Shown here: piece after piece, positions 52,769-61,888 of the stretch | Layout: the number at the start of each line of letters is the position of its first letter | How positions within the stretch are numbered: the stretch's first letter is position 1 | Assembly: GCA_946553025.1 (NCBI GenBank) | Contig: CAMNRM010000026.1 | Location: forward strand, 1 to 63,474 | Direction: 5' to 3' | From: an uncultured Clostridium sp. | GTDB lineage: Bacteria > Bacillota > Clostridia > Lachnospirales > Lachnospiraceae | DNA: 63,474 nt | The notes under the pieces: generated by a model | Told to the model about the DNA's origin: nothing | What the model saw: the letters and a program-made list of their open reading frames with translations, nothing else | Databases searched by the model: none | Position numbers and translations under genes: made by a program

Positions 52769-54508
52769 ATGCACAAATTAACACGTATCACTGCTGCTGT
52801 GCTCTTATCCCTCTCCATGGCATCTACGGGGATGTTGACGGCATATGCAGATGAAACCACTGCTGCACCGGCAGGCCCCGGCTACACGGCACCGGAAGTT
52901 CCGGCTCCTGATGCCGCTTCCGATCCTGCACAGGCACCTGTCACACCGACAGATACACAGCTGCCCCAGGCCCCGGCTGAAACACAGCCGCAGGATGCAC
53001 AGCCGACGGAAACACCGACGGATTCGGCCGCACTGCCGACGGAGGCTCTGCCCCAGACACCGGCTGCACCGTCCTCTGCCTACCCGCCACCTGTTTTTAA
53101 CTCCGATGCGGAAGCTGCGCAGCGGGCTGTAGTCAAGACGGTTGAATTTGGCGAAACCATCCCTTACATTGCCGGCAGCGTATGCAAGATCGATCAGCAC
53201 TGGCAGCCGACCTTTATTACCGATGACACCATGCATAACCATGGAAACGGCTGGTACTCCATGCAGATGATTATCCGCAACGAACTTGGAAACCTGTTTT
53301 ACCGTACATATTCCAGTACCGCAGGCTGGTCTGCCTGGGCGATGAACGGCACGGAAACCACACACTTAACCGACGGTTCCGCCGTAGAAGCGGTTCAGGT
53401 TCGTATGGCCGGCGTTATCACGAATGAATACGATATTTACTACCGCGCAACCCTTTCCGACGGCACGGAATTAGACTGGGCGAAAAACGGACAAACCTCC
53501 GGAACCATGGGAACCGGAAAGTGGATGATTGCTTTTAAGATGATGCTTCATCCCAAGGCTACCGTATTCCCCTATTCCACGGCAAATACCATGGATACCC
53601 TGACCGGAACAGACGGCATCCAGTTCCATGCGAATGCCCTTCCTACCTACAAGGACGGTTCCGGCGTTCCCTACACCGGATGGGCCTGGGATAATAACCA
53701 GAGATATTATTTTATCAATGATCAGGCAGCAACCGGCTGGCAGTATATTGACGGATACAAGTATTATTTTGAAGAAACCACAGGAAAACTCATATCCGAC
53801 CTGCGGGATATGTTAGGCTATGTAGGACCGTACATGTTAAAAATCAACCGTGTTACCGACACGCTGACGGTCTATGCCCAGGACGGCGCTAACGGCTACA
53901 TCCTGCCGATCGTATCCTTCCTGACCACCACCGGCGACGATACGCCTTACGGAACCTTTAAGATTCCGGAAAAATACCGCTGGCGTCTGATGTACGGTGA
54001 TGTTTATACCCAGTATGCCATGCGTTTAAAGGACGGATTCATGGTTCATTCGGTTATCTTCAACAGACAGAACCCTTATACGCTGGATACCATTACCTAC
54101 AACAACCTTGGTATCGGCCGTTCCCATGGCTGTACAAGGTTAAAAACCGGAGAAGTAAAGTGGATTTATGACAACTGCCCGGTAGGAACTACCGTACAGA
54201 TCTACGACTCCCCGATTAACGGGCCGTTCGAGCCTCCGGTTCTGGATGCTTTGATTCCTGCGGATATGACCTTCGATCCCACCGATCCGACGGTTCCCGA
54301 AGCCGTAGCCTACAGCGCAACCATACAGGCACAAAGACAGGCACAGGAACAGGCATGGGCAGAAGCTGAAGCCGGTGCAAAAGCCCAGCGCGACGCAGAA
54401 TCTCAGTTCCTTGGCGGAAGCGGTTCCATCACCGTAGAACCAAACACCTTGCCGGTACAGGATGTTCCGTCCGTTCAGGATATCCAGCCAGGTGAGCCAA
54501 TTGCTTAA
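52769..54508 (+). CDS. L,D-transpeptidase with wall-binding repeats
   Basis: Secreted enzyme that makes 3-3 cross-links in peptidoglycan or attaches proteins to it. About 579 residues: signal peptide (1-27, ending AYADE), a Pro/Ala/Thr linker (30-105), two ChW-like segments (about 155-260, GWSAWAMNG and LDWAKNGQTSG), a choline-binding-type repeat (about 300-345, GWAWDNNQRYYFIN), and the YkuD domain (about 355-478) with HSVIF and the catalytic Cys455 in SHGCTRL. A coiled Gln/Ala tail follows. AGGAGG precedes the ATG. It is divergent from the glycan cluster and followed by glf. Confidence 0.92.
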   Translation: MHKLTRITAAVLLSLSMASTGMLTAYADETTAAPAGPGYTAPEVPAPDAASDPAQAPVTPTDTQLPQAPAETQPQDAQPTETPTDSAALPTEALPQTPAAPSSAYPPPVFNSDAEAAQRAVVKTVEFGETIPYIAGSVCKIDQHWQPTFITDDTMHNHGNGWYSMQMIIRNELGNLFYRTYSSTAGWSAWAMNGTETTHLTDGSAVEAVQVRMAGVITNEYDIYYRATLSDGTELDWAKNGQTSGTMGTGKWMIAFKMMLHPKATVFPYSTANTMDTLTGTDGIQFHANALPTYKDGSGVPYTGWAWDNNQRYYFINDQAATGWQYIDGYKYYFEETTGKLISDLRDMLGYVGPYMLKINRVTDTLTVYAQDGANGYILPIVSFLTTTGDDTPYGTFKIPEKYRWRLMYGDVYTQYAMRLKDGFMVHSVIFNRQNPYTLDTITYNNLGIGRSHGCTRLKTGEVKWIYDNCPVGTTVQIYDSPINGPFEPPVLDALIPADMTFDPTDPTVPEAVAYSATIQAQRQAQEQAWAEAEAGAKAQRDAESQFLGGSGSITVEPNTLPVQDVPSVQDIQPGEPIA

Positions 54509-54518
54509 AAAAATGGTG

Positions 54519-54548
54519 AAAGAGTCTGGGTTTCCAGGCTCTTTTGCT
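54519..54548 (+). terminator. Terminator after the L,D-transpeptidase gene
   Basis: AAAGAGTCTGG and CCAGGCTCTTT form an interrupted stem with a GTTT loop and a T-rich end. Since glf starts 23 bases further, it may only attenuate read-through. Confidence 0.65.
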
Positions 54549-54570
54549 TTAAAAAAAGAAAGGAAAATCC

Positions 54571-55677
54571 ATGATGAAACAATACGATTATATCCTTGTG
54601 GGAAGCGGCCTGTATAACGGCGTCTTTGCCTGGTATGCCGCAAGGGCGGGAAAAACCTGCCTGGTTCTGGAAAAGCGAAACCACCTCGGCGGAAATATTT
54701 ACTGTGAAACCATCGAAGATATCCATGTGCACAAATACGGGGCGCACATCTTCCACACCAGCGACCGGAAAGTCTGGGATTTTGTCCATCAATTTGCCGA
54801 ATTTAACCGCTATACCAACAGCCCGGTCGCCAATTACCATGGAGAAATGTACAATATGCCCTTTAACATGAACACCTTCAGCAAGATGTGGGGCATTTCC
54901 ACCCCGGCAGAGGCAAAAGCAAAAATTGAAGAACAGAGGGCAGGAATCACCGGAGAGCCAAAAAACTTAGAAGAGCAGGCCATCCGCCTGGTAGGAAGGG
55001 ATATCTACGAAAAACTGGTCAAAGGCTACACCGAAAAACAGTGGGGCCGGGACTGCAAAGACCTTCCCGCCTTTATCATCAAACGCCTTCCCGTGCGCTA
55101 CACCTACGACAACAACTACTTCAACGATTTATACCAGGGAATCCCTGTCGGCGGCTATAATGTCATTATTGATAAGCTTTTTGCCGGATGTGACGTTGAA
55201 ACCGGCACGGATTACCTGAAAAACCGTGAAAAATATGATGCCATGGGCAATAAAATCGTTTACACCGGGATGATTGACGCCTTTTACCAGTACAGCTTCG
55301 GAAAGCTGGAATACCGCAGCCTTAAATTTGAAAATGAAGTTCTTGACGAAGAAAACCACCAGGGCGTGGCCGTAGTCAATTATACGGCAAGAGAGGTCCC
55401 CTACACGCGGGTAATCGAACACAAACATTTTGAATTCGGCACACAGCCAAAAACCGTAATCACCCGGGAGTATCCGACCGACTGGCAGGAAGGAATGGAA
55501 CCCTATTATCCGGTCAATGACGAGAAAAATCAGACATTATACCAAAAATACGCCGAACTTGCCAAAAAAGAGGAAAAGGTTTTATTCGGCGGACGTCTGG
55601 GAGAATATAAGTACTATGATATGGATAAGGTAATTGCTTCTGCAATGCAGGCGGCAGAGAGGGAATTTGCTGTCTGA
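54571..55677 (+). CDS. glf: UDP-galactopyranose mutase
   Basis: FAD enzyme of about 368 residues that converts UDP-galactopyranose to the furanose form used in surface glycans. The FAD loop is YILVGSGLYNGVFAWYAARA, followed by VLEKRNHLGGNIYCE, and EKQWGRDCKDLPAFIIKRLP and the C-terminal LFGGRLGEYKYYDMD are family features. An AAAGGAAAA site precedes two adjacent ATG codons. A galactofuranosyltransferase should exist; the transferases downstream or in the main cluster are candidates. Confidence 0.96.
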   Translation: MMKQYDYILVGSGLYNGVFAWYAARAGKTCLVLEKRNHLGGNIYCETIEDIHVHKYGAHIFHTSDRKVWDFVHQFAEFNRYTNSPVANYHGEMYNMPFNMNTFSKMWGISTPAEAKAKIEEQRAGITGEPKNLEEQAIRLVGRDIYEKLVKGYTEKQWGRDCKDLPAFIIKRLPVRYTYDNNYFNDLYQGIPVGGYNVIIDKLFAGCDVETGTDYLKNREKYDAMGNKIVYTGMIDAFYQYSFGKLEYRSLKFENEVLDEENHQGVAVVNYTAREVPYTRVIEHKHFEFGTQPKTVITREYPTDWQEGMEPYYPVNDEKNQTLYQKYAELAKKEEKVLFGGRLGEYKYYDMDKVIASAMQAAEREFAV

Positions 55678-55806
55678 ACTGCTGTCCGGTGATGACTTCA
55701 GAAATAGGCATCCAGAAACAAAAAACGATTTTTTCAGGAAAATGGAACAAAAAAATTTACCAGGAAAAGTATCAGAAAAAGTATCAGAAAAAGGAAGGGG
55801 TATTTT

Positions 55807-56799
55807 ATGGATGTGGTTTTTGCTTCTAATGATAATTATGCCCGGCATCTGGCCGTTGCCATGTATTCGCTGATGGATCATAACCAGGTTGCCGATCGAA
55901 TCCGCATATTTATTCTGTCCGTGGATATCAGCAGGGAAAACCAGGAAAAACTCTCAGCGGTTGCCCGGAAGTTTGCACGGGAAATCGTCTTTATCCCCAT
56001 GGGAAATCTCAAAGAAAAGTTCCCCTACGACATCGAAACCGGGGGATTTGATATCACCACTATGAGCCGCTTATTTATCGGAACCATGCTTCCCGAGGAT
56101 GTTGAACGGGTGTTGTATCTGGACTGTGACACGGTGGTTCTCGGGTCGCTGAAAAGGCTTTGGAATCTGGATTTGCAGGGAAAAGTCATGGGTGCAGTGC
56201 TTGAACCAACCATCTATAATTCACTGAAACCAGCCCTTGGACTTCGGGAAAATGACCCTTATTTCAATGCCGGAGTGCTGCTTATCGACCTGAAAAACTG
56301 GCGAAAAAAGCATATTGAAGCACAGATTTTATCCTTCTATCAGAAGCTTGGCGGGCAGACCTTTGGATGTGATCAGGATCTGCTAAACGGCACATTAAAA
56401 GGAAAAATCTGCGTACTTTCACCCCGCTATAACTTCTTTACCAACTATCGATATTTCCGCTATAACGCCCTGGTAAAACACTCGCCTTCCTATGCAGTAG
56501 TGACCAAAAAAGCATTTAATCAGGCAAAAAAACACCCGGTAATCCTGCATTTTGCCGGAGATGAACGCCCCTGGAAAGCCGGAAATTTAAACCACTACCG
56601 CAAAGCCTACGAACAATATCTGGCCATGACGCCGTGGCAGAGAACGAAAAAAGAAGGGGATGAAAAGCAGATAATTTACCTATTTGCCTATCACATGATG
56701 GACTGGATCACCTGGTTTTTCCCCTCCGTCCGCTGGTGGATTAGCCGGAAATTTGGGATGAAAGTTGTGGAGAACAGGAAAAAGGGGCAGGAAAATTAA
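55807..56799 (+). CDS. Glycosyltransferase family 8
   Basis: About 330 residues. FASNDNYARHLAVAMYSLMDH, VLYLDCDTVVLGSLKRLW (the DxD metal site), FNAGVLLIDLKNWRKKHI, CDQDLLNGTLKGK and ILHFAGDERPWK are classic GT8 motifs, so it is a retaining glucosyl- or galactosyltransferase. AAGGAAGGGG precedes the ATG. The last codons are part of the first unit of a 15-bp tandem repeat, which also supplies the stop codon. Confidence 0.93.
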   Translation: MDVVFASNDNYARHLAVAMYSLMDHNQVADRIRIFILSVDISRENQEKLSAVARKFAREIVFIPMGNLKEKFPYDIETGGFDITTMSRLFIGTMLPEDVERVLYLDCDTVVLGSLKRLWNLDLQGKVMGAVLEPTIYNSLKPALGLRENDPYFNAGVLLIDLKNWRKKHIEAQILSFYQKLGGQTFGCDQDLLNGTLKGKICVLSPRYNFFTNYRYFRYNALVKHSPSYAVVTKKAFNQAKKHPVILHFAGDERPWKAGNLNHYRKAYEQYLAMTPWQRTKKEGDEKQIIYLFAYHMMDWITWFFPSVRWWISRKFGMKVVENRKKGQEN

Positions 56800-56954
56800 A
56801 AACCGGAAACTTAAAAGTTGGAAAATTAAAGGCCAGAAACTTAAAAGTCGGAAAATTAAAAGTCGGAAAATTAAAAGCTGGAAAATTAAAAGTTGGAAAA
56901 TTAAAAGTTGAGAGTTTAAAAGCTAGAAGTTTAGAAGCAGGAAATCAAGAAAAG
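56790..56954 (+). repeat. 15-bp tandem repeat, eleven units, at the end of the GT8 gene
   Basis: Units of the type GGAAAATTAAAAGTC follow one another at 56790, 56805, 56820 and on to 56940, some with changes. The unit includes the TAA that ends the GT8 frame. In another frame the same unit is open and would give a five-residue repeat. The tract fills the 191-bp junction. Confidence 0.9.
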
Positions 56955-56990
56955 ACCAGATACCCTGAAATGAGGAGGAAAGCGGTTACT

Positions 56991-57929
56991 ATGACACACG
57001 AAAACACCGAAACTCATTCCTATCACACCTTTTCATTACCCCATATTAGTTGTGTGATTTTAAATTATAATGATGCTGCCACAGTAGAAAAACTGGTTCG
57101 GAAAATTTATCACTATACAGTTTTTCGTTACATTGTACTGGTGGATAATTGTTCTTCAGATAATTCTCTGACGGATTTAAAGAAACTGGCTGAAGAATTA
57201 AACCAAAAATCAGAGAAAATTATCGTCCTTTCCGCGAAAAAAAACGGGGGTTACGGCGCAGGAAATAATGTAGGAATTCGTTATTCTTATGATATTTTAC
57301 ACATGGATTATGTTCTGATTGCCAATCCCGATGTGGATTTTTCTGAGCAATTAATCATTAAATTATGCAGAATGTTTAAGCATCATTCGGAACTTGGTAC
57401 AGCCTCCGCATGTATGAACGATCCGGTGTTTGGAAAACAGAGAAACGGTTGGCCGCTTTTTGGTTTCTGGCATGAACTGGCACGCTGCGGGCCGCTGTGC
57501 CGACGAATTTTCAAGCCATTTTTAGAATATCCTGAACGATATTTTCGGGGTAAAAAAGCTGTTTATGTTGATGCTGTTCATGGTTCTCTGCTGATGGTCG
57601 ATGCAAAAAAAATGATGGAATGCGGCGGTTATGATGAAGGACTTTTTCTCTATCAGGAAGAAGCTGTCCTTGGCAGCCGGATGAAAAATGCAGGATATCA
57701 GACGGCCCTGCTTCTCACGGATTCCTATAATCACCTGCACTCCACCAGCATTTCCCGCACCTATCATAATACATGGGAAAGACAGAAACTTCGGAATAAA
57801 AGCTGTATGTATTACTATAAAAAATACTTAAAAATCAACCCTATGCAAAAAATTTCGGCTACCGTTTTCTTTGAAATTATTCATCTGGAAATCTGGTTTT
57901 GCAGGAAAATATTAGGAATGTGTCTGTGA
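56991..57929 (+). CDS. Glycosyltransferase family 2
   Basis: About 312 residues. ISCVILNYNDAATVEKLVRKI, IVLVDNCSSDNSL, YVLIANPDVDFSEQLI and LFLYQEEAVLGSRMKNAGYQ mark a GT-A transferase of the rhamnosyl/galactofuranosyl type; the latter would fit glf two genes upstream. GAGGAGG lies before the ATG at 56991. The gene is visibly richer in A and T than the main cluster, which suggests a different origin. Confidence 0.87.
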   Translation: MTHENTETHSYHTFSLPHISCVILNYNDAATVEKLVRKIYHYTVFRYIVLVDNCSSDNSLTDLKKLAEELNQKSEKIIVLSAKKNGGYGAGNNVGIRYSYDILHMDYVLIANPDVDFSEQLIIKLCRMFKHHSELGTASACMNDPVFGKQRNGWPLFGFWHELARCGPLCRRIFKPFLEYPERYFRGKKAVYVDAVHGSLLMVDAKKMMECGGYDEGLFLYQEEAVLGSRMKNAGYQTALLLTDSYNHLHSTSISRTYHNTWERQKLRNKSCMYYYKKYLKINPMQKISATVFFEIIHLEIWFCRKILGMCL

Positions 57930-58001
57930 AATATTCTGTAGTACTGCAAATACTGCAAATAAAAAAAGACAAACTGCCTGTTTATTTTTCTCCATAAAAA
58001 T

Positions 58002-58036
58002 GCCCCGGAAAGCAACCCTTCCAGGGCTTTTCTTTT
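58002..58036. terminator. Terminator between GT2 and the Rpn gene
   Basis: GCCCCGGAA and TTCCAGGGC form a 9-bp stem with one mismatch, followed on the plus strand by a T-rich run. It ends the glf-GT8-GT2 operon. Confidence 0.65.
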
Positions 58037-58127
58037 ATCATTATAAATTTGCAAATCTGCTATGTTTTTAGATTTGAAGAGTTGAAAATTTATCGATTCT
58101 TAGCGCTATTATTGCTTATATCCCCTC

Positions 58128-59153
58128 TTAATCTTCCAAACCATATTCTATAAATAATTGTTCCTGATATTTCCTGTCCTTTGCTGCCTTTATAATATCA
58201 TTAGTACGGCCATCTTCAGAAAGAGATACAACCAGCCGGTTTACTTTATTGATGCCCTCTGCCTTTCCTTCCTGTCTTCCCTCACGTCTTCCTTCTTGTC
58301 TTCCCTCACGTCTTCCTTCTTGCCTTCCTTCACGTCTTCCTTTGGCCTTACCCCTCGCCTCAATATAATCTAATGTTGCATCCATAGATACTCCCCCTTC
58401 CAATTCTTCATCCGAAACTGTATTAATATATTCAATATACCTTTTATCACCTTTAATCGCACCTACAGTATACCATGTTTCACGATGCCTGGCAACGATC
58501 GACTTTAACTGTTTTGGATTATAGCGTTTTCTAAGCATCAGAAAAAACGCCTTAAGATCGCCGCTGAACTCTGCAATCTCTTTATCACTCATATGCTTTA
58601 CATCGATCAGTTTCATCGGATAATCAGGAATCACTGACTTCATTTTTTCTTTTACATCATCAGAAATATCCAGCATATCATACACACTTAACGGGCCATC
58701 CCAGACCTTGCTTCCATAGTAAAATACAAGTGTTACTACAGGAATAATCTTAGCCCCCTTTGGAACTCCGTCGGAATATTTCTTTAATTTCTCCTTTTCC
58801 TTTGCCTTTTCGGAAATCTTTCTGCACTGGTAGGTGTAAGTCAATGCATCCAGTTCCATACAGCGAACCGGCATATAATAATTTACTCCGGATTGATTTT
58901 CCACGCCCAAAATAATCTGAAAATTTACTTGTTCACCAAAAACTTTTGCTATCTTCTGTACATCCCGCAAACGCTCCAGGCTTTTTAACTGGCCTTTAGC
59001 TATTTTCACTGTTTCCTGACTTACCGAATCCTGTTCCTGTAACTTATCCGGATCAATCAGACACTTCCCGCCAAATACTCCCTGGTTGAATAACTGGGCA
59101 AATACAGAATCAATTTTAATAAAGTTTTTCAAGCGAATATCAATTTCCCCCAT
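58128..59153 (-). CDS. Rpn-family recombination-promoting nuclease (PD-(D/E)XK type)
   Basis: About 341 residues. KNFIKIDSVFAQLFNQGVFGG at the start, and FQIILGVENQSGVNYYMPVRCMELDALTY with Glu and Gln of the restriction-like nuclease core, fit the Rpn/transposase_31 family. IIPVVTLVFYYGSKVWDGP is the family's later conserved block. The end has an eight-residue repeat (GRREGRQE). Such genes are mobile and vary in length by repeat change. A consensus promoter precedes it. Confidence 0.85.
   Translation of the reverse strand: MGEIDIRLKNFIKIDSVFAQLFNQGVFGGKCLIDPDKLQEQDSVSQETVKIAKGQLKSLERLRDVQKIAKVFGEQVNFQIILGVENQSGVNYYMPVRCMELDALTYTYQCRKISEKAKEKEKLKKYSDGVPKGAKIIPVVTLVFYYGSKVWDGPLSVYDMLDISDDVKEKMKSVIPDYPMKLIDVKHMSDKEIAEFSGDLKAFFLMLRKRYNPKQLKSIVARHRETWYTVGAIKGDKRYIEYINTVSDEELEGGVSMDATLDYIEARGKAKGRREGRQEGRREGRQEGRREGRQEGKAEGINKVNRLVVSLSEDGRTNDIIKAAKDRKYQEQLFIEYGLED
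58266..58345 (-). repeat. 24-bp tandem repeat in the Rpn gene
   Basis: Units with CACGTCTTCC recur every 24 bp at 58283, 58307 and 58331 and encode GRREGRQE. Confidence 0.85.
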
Positions 59154-59240
59154 GTAGTTTCCTTTCTTTTATTTTTGCTGCTGTTTTTTCTTACTGAATC
59201 ATTAGGATAATCAAAATTTGATTTCCATATTTTTCCAATA

Positions 59241-59269
59241 TTATATCTTATTTTGGCGAAAAATGCAAG
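59241..59269 (-). promoter_or_regulatory. Promoter of the Rpn gene
   Basis: On the minus strand TTGCAT (59264-59269) and TATAAT (59241-59246) are 17 bases apart. The rest of the 291-bp gap holds the terminator of the next gene and no other gene. Confidence 0.65.
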
Positions 59270-59342
59270 GCATTGTTTAAATAAATGGTAAATAATGGGA
59301 GATTACAGATGATGCATAGAATAAAAAACAGGAAAGTATTTT

Positions 59343-59385
59343 ATAAAAAACAATGCCTGCCAGCTTTTTCCTGCTGACAGACATT
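59343..59385 (-). terminator. Terminator of the 710-residue surface-protein gene
   Basis: As minus-strand RNA, the arms at 59373-59385 and 59352-59364 pair over 13 positions with two G-U pairs, then a run of U (59343-59351). On the plus strand the two wobble positions become mismatches, so it works for the minus strand. Confidence 0.75.
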
Positions 59386-59444
59386 ATTCCAAACTATTAT
59401 TCGTTTGTGGTGTTCTTCTTTATCTTATTGCATATTGTTCAGGT

Positions 59445-61577
59445 TTAGTTTCCAGGAACCCATGCACCGTCGGCACCAAGATAGTAACCGTCAACGTATG
59501 TACCGGACAATAAAGCACCTGTTACATGAACGCCGTCATTAACTGGGCTGAAGTAATACCAGTTTGCACCAACCTGATACCAACCAGTTACCATAGCACC
59601 GCTTGCATCAGCGTAGAAGTATGCATTGTAAAGCGGATCAAGGATTACGCCGGTAAGCATAGCACCCTGAAGGCTTCCCTCTGCCGGGTTCAGGCAATAC
59701 CACTTGCCATTGATAAACTGCCATCCAGTCATCATGTTTCCATTTGCGTCAAAGTAATAGTACTGGCCGTTGATCCAACCCCAGGTATTTGCTGCTAACT
59801 GTCCATCGCTCTTTACGAAAGTCCAGCCATTAGCACCCATTACCCAGTTGCCAGTCATGCTGTAGCTGTTCGTGGAAGAACCGCCGCCAACGACGTGTCT
59901 TCTGGAACCGCCACCACCGCCGGAACCGGAGCTACTACTACTTGTGTTATCATCATCTTTTACTACTTCTTCTGAGAATCCACTAACTTCAAATGGGCTG
60001 AAAGATTTAGCTTTAATTGTAATATACTTCTTGCCATTTTCCCTCGTAATAGGAGTAGGATATTTATCTATCGGATTCTTATCACCCTCCTTCGCAAAAT
60101 GTTTTACTGTGGCAGAATTCCATGTATCTTTAATTCCCTGTGCCGGAAGCGGAACCTTGATGCTGATTTCCGTTTCGTTATTTCCCATTACACCATGCGG
60201 TAATTCATCACCATCATCAGTAACTACAGCAATATTAAACACAAGCTGCTTAACAACTACTACCGGATTGCCATCTTCACCTACTACTGGCTTACCATCT
60301 GCATCTTTTTCAATTTCTACTTCTGCATTAACAGAGATCAGCTTCACTTCACTACCTTCTGGAATTGCTTCAATAGCGTTAAAGATAGCTTCGGTATCTG
60401 TCGTAACTTCAGCTTCTTTAGCAGCCTCATTAACTTTATCACGAATTTCTTCGGTCTGCTGAGTAATTGATTCTGCTGCTTGTTCAGGAGCTTCAAATTG
60501 ATCAACCACTTCTTGTAAATCTGCAGGAGGCTCTATCTTTACCACCAGAGGTTTCACCTCTACTGCAAATTCATTTTTACTCCACTGGCTTACTTTTCCT
60601 TGCGCATCTGCCAGTTGTCCCCAAACTCTGTAAATAACCTTTCCTGGTTTCAATGCTTCAATCTTAATTGTCTTTCCCGTTTTATCCTCAGCATCTTTTG
60701 TGACATTAACAATGCCTTCTTCACCATCGAGAAGCCCAAAGTGCCCATCTTCTTCTGTCCAAACTGTATGACCCTCTGGTCCCTCAAGCGTAATTGTAGC
60801 TGTATTGCCCTCTATTAAGGTAAGACTTTCCTTATTGATGATCGTTTTTGGTATTACCTCAACTTTAAAGCTGGATACTTCTGGAGTTACTACTTTGCCA
60901 TCTACAGTGGCTGTTGCAGCTATATCTGTTACTCCTAACTCTTTGCCAGTTATTATATCGCCATCCAAATCTAAAAATTCTTTGTTACCTACACTCCATT
61001 CGATCCTGGAATTTGGTACTGGTTCACCATCTTTATTAAGAACAGCATCGATCTTGAAAGACTCTCCAACCAAAAGATATAACCGACCTTTATCCAGTTC
61101 AATAGTATATTTGCCTTCTTCTGGTTTTGGATCTTCTGAGTTAGTTGCAGCCTTCACATTTACAGTAAATGTAACAGAAGAATCATATCCTACAGCCTTA
61201 GCAATTACTTTAACAACTTCATCTGCTGATAAGTTTCCTTTGCGTGTTACCTCACAACGCCATCCATCCTCTAAAAGTTCGACACTATCTGCATCTGTTT
61301 TCCATGTAATTTCAGCCTTTTCCAATGCCTCCGCACTGGTTGCTTTATTTGTAACCGATTTTGTTGAGGTCAAATCAACTGCCTTTACCTCAAGTGTTAC
61401 ACTTTCCTCATTTGCTGCTAAATCTACGGTTTCATTTTCAGCCTGCAACTCACCATAAGATATTTTCTCATCTCCAGCCCGAGTTGCCGCCAACGAAGTA
61501 AACGCCGAACTCGTCAGCATCAGGGAAACGATCAGCAATGCTGCGATCCGCCGCATTACCATTTTTTTCTTGCCCAT
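59445..61577 (-). CDS. Secreted surface protein with C-terminal cell-wall-binding repeats
   Basis: 710 residues. Signal peptide (MRRIAALLIVSLMLTSSAFTSLAA), then several beta-type domains of about 90 residues that resemble bacterial Ig-like repeats, a region rich in Glu, Ala and Val (about 350-540), a Ser/Gly linker (SSSSSGSGGGGGSRRHVVGG), and 130 residues of choline-binding/glucan-binding-type repeats (GWTFVKSDGQLAANTWGWIN, YYYFDANGNMMTGWQ, GAMVTGWYQVGANWYYFS). It is thus attached noncovalently to wall polymers, possibly the glycans made by this region. A paralogue follows upstream. The ribosome site GGAGAAGGA precedes the ATG. Confidence 0.85.
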   Translation of the reverse strand: MGKKKMVMRRIAALLIVSLMLTSSAFTSLAATRAGDEKISYGELQAENETVDLAANEESVTLEVKAVDLTSTKSVTNKATSAEALEKAEITWKTDADSVELLEDGWRCEVTRKGNLSADEVVKVIAKAVGYDSSVTFTVNVKAATNSEDPKPEEGKYTIELDKGRLYLLVGESFKIDAVLNKDGEPVPNSRIEWSVGNKEFLDLDGDIITGKELGVTDIAATATVDGKVVTPEVSSFKVEVIPKTIINKESLTLIEGNTATITLEGPEGHTVWTEEDGHFGLLDGEEGIVNVTKDAEDKTGKTIKIEALKPGKVIYRVWGQLADAQGKVSQWSKNEFAVEVKPLVVKIEPPADLQEVVDQFEAPEQAAESITQQTEEIRDKVNEAAKEAEVTTDTEAIFNAIEAIPEGSEVKLISVNAEVEIEKDADGKPVVGEDGNPVVVVKQLVFNIAVVTDDGDELPHGVMGNNETEISIKVPLPAQGIKDTWNSATVKHFAKEGDKNPIDKYPTPITRENGKKYITIKAKSFSPFEVSGFSEEVVKDDDNTSSSSSGSGGGGGSRRHVVGGGSSTNSYSMTGNWVMGANGWTFVKSDGQLAANTWGWINGQYYYFDANGNMMTGWQFINGKWYCLNPAEGSLQGAMLTGVILDPLYNAYFYADASGAMVTGWYQVGANWYYFSPVNDGVHVTGALLSGTYVDGYYLGADGAWVPGN

Positions 61578-61634
61578 AATTTCCTTCTCCTTCCTTTCTT
61601 AATTTTTCTTTAATTTTTTTTGAAGAACATCCCC

Positions 61635-61663
61635 ATTATACCCCCATTTCCTTAATATTTCAA
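61635..61663 (-). promoter_or_regulatory. Promoter of the 710-residue surface-protein gene
   Basis: On the minus strand TTGAAA (61658-61663) and TATAAT (61635-61640) are 17 bases apart, giving a leader of about 50 bases. The structured segment at 61893 therefore lies outside this transcript. Confidence 0.7.
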
Positions 61664-61854
61664 CTCTTTTTTCCAAATGTTTTTAATTTATACAAATTTT
61701 CAAAAAAATCTCATAAAATGTCAAAAATATCCATTCCTCAAAAAACAGTGCAAATATTTATTCATTTCATCATTATAGTCCTAAAATACAATATTATTCC
61801 TATCCTAATCTGTTTATTTGTTTAGAATTATTCTATAAATCTCCACTTCAGGAA

Positions 61855-61882
61855 ATTACAAACACATCACATTTACTATAAT
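61855..61882 (+). promoter_or_regulatory. Promoter in front of the candidate RNA
   Basis: TATAAT at 61877-61882 with ATTACA (61855-61860, four of six matches to TTGACA) 16 bases before it. The expected transcript start at 61889-61893 coincides with the first base of the outer stem. Confidence 0.5.
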
Positions 61883-61888
61883 CATTTT

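Noticed and set aside
56790-56954. CRISPR-like array
   Set aside because: Units are contiguous and 15 bp long with no spacers, and no cas gene is near.
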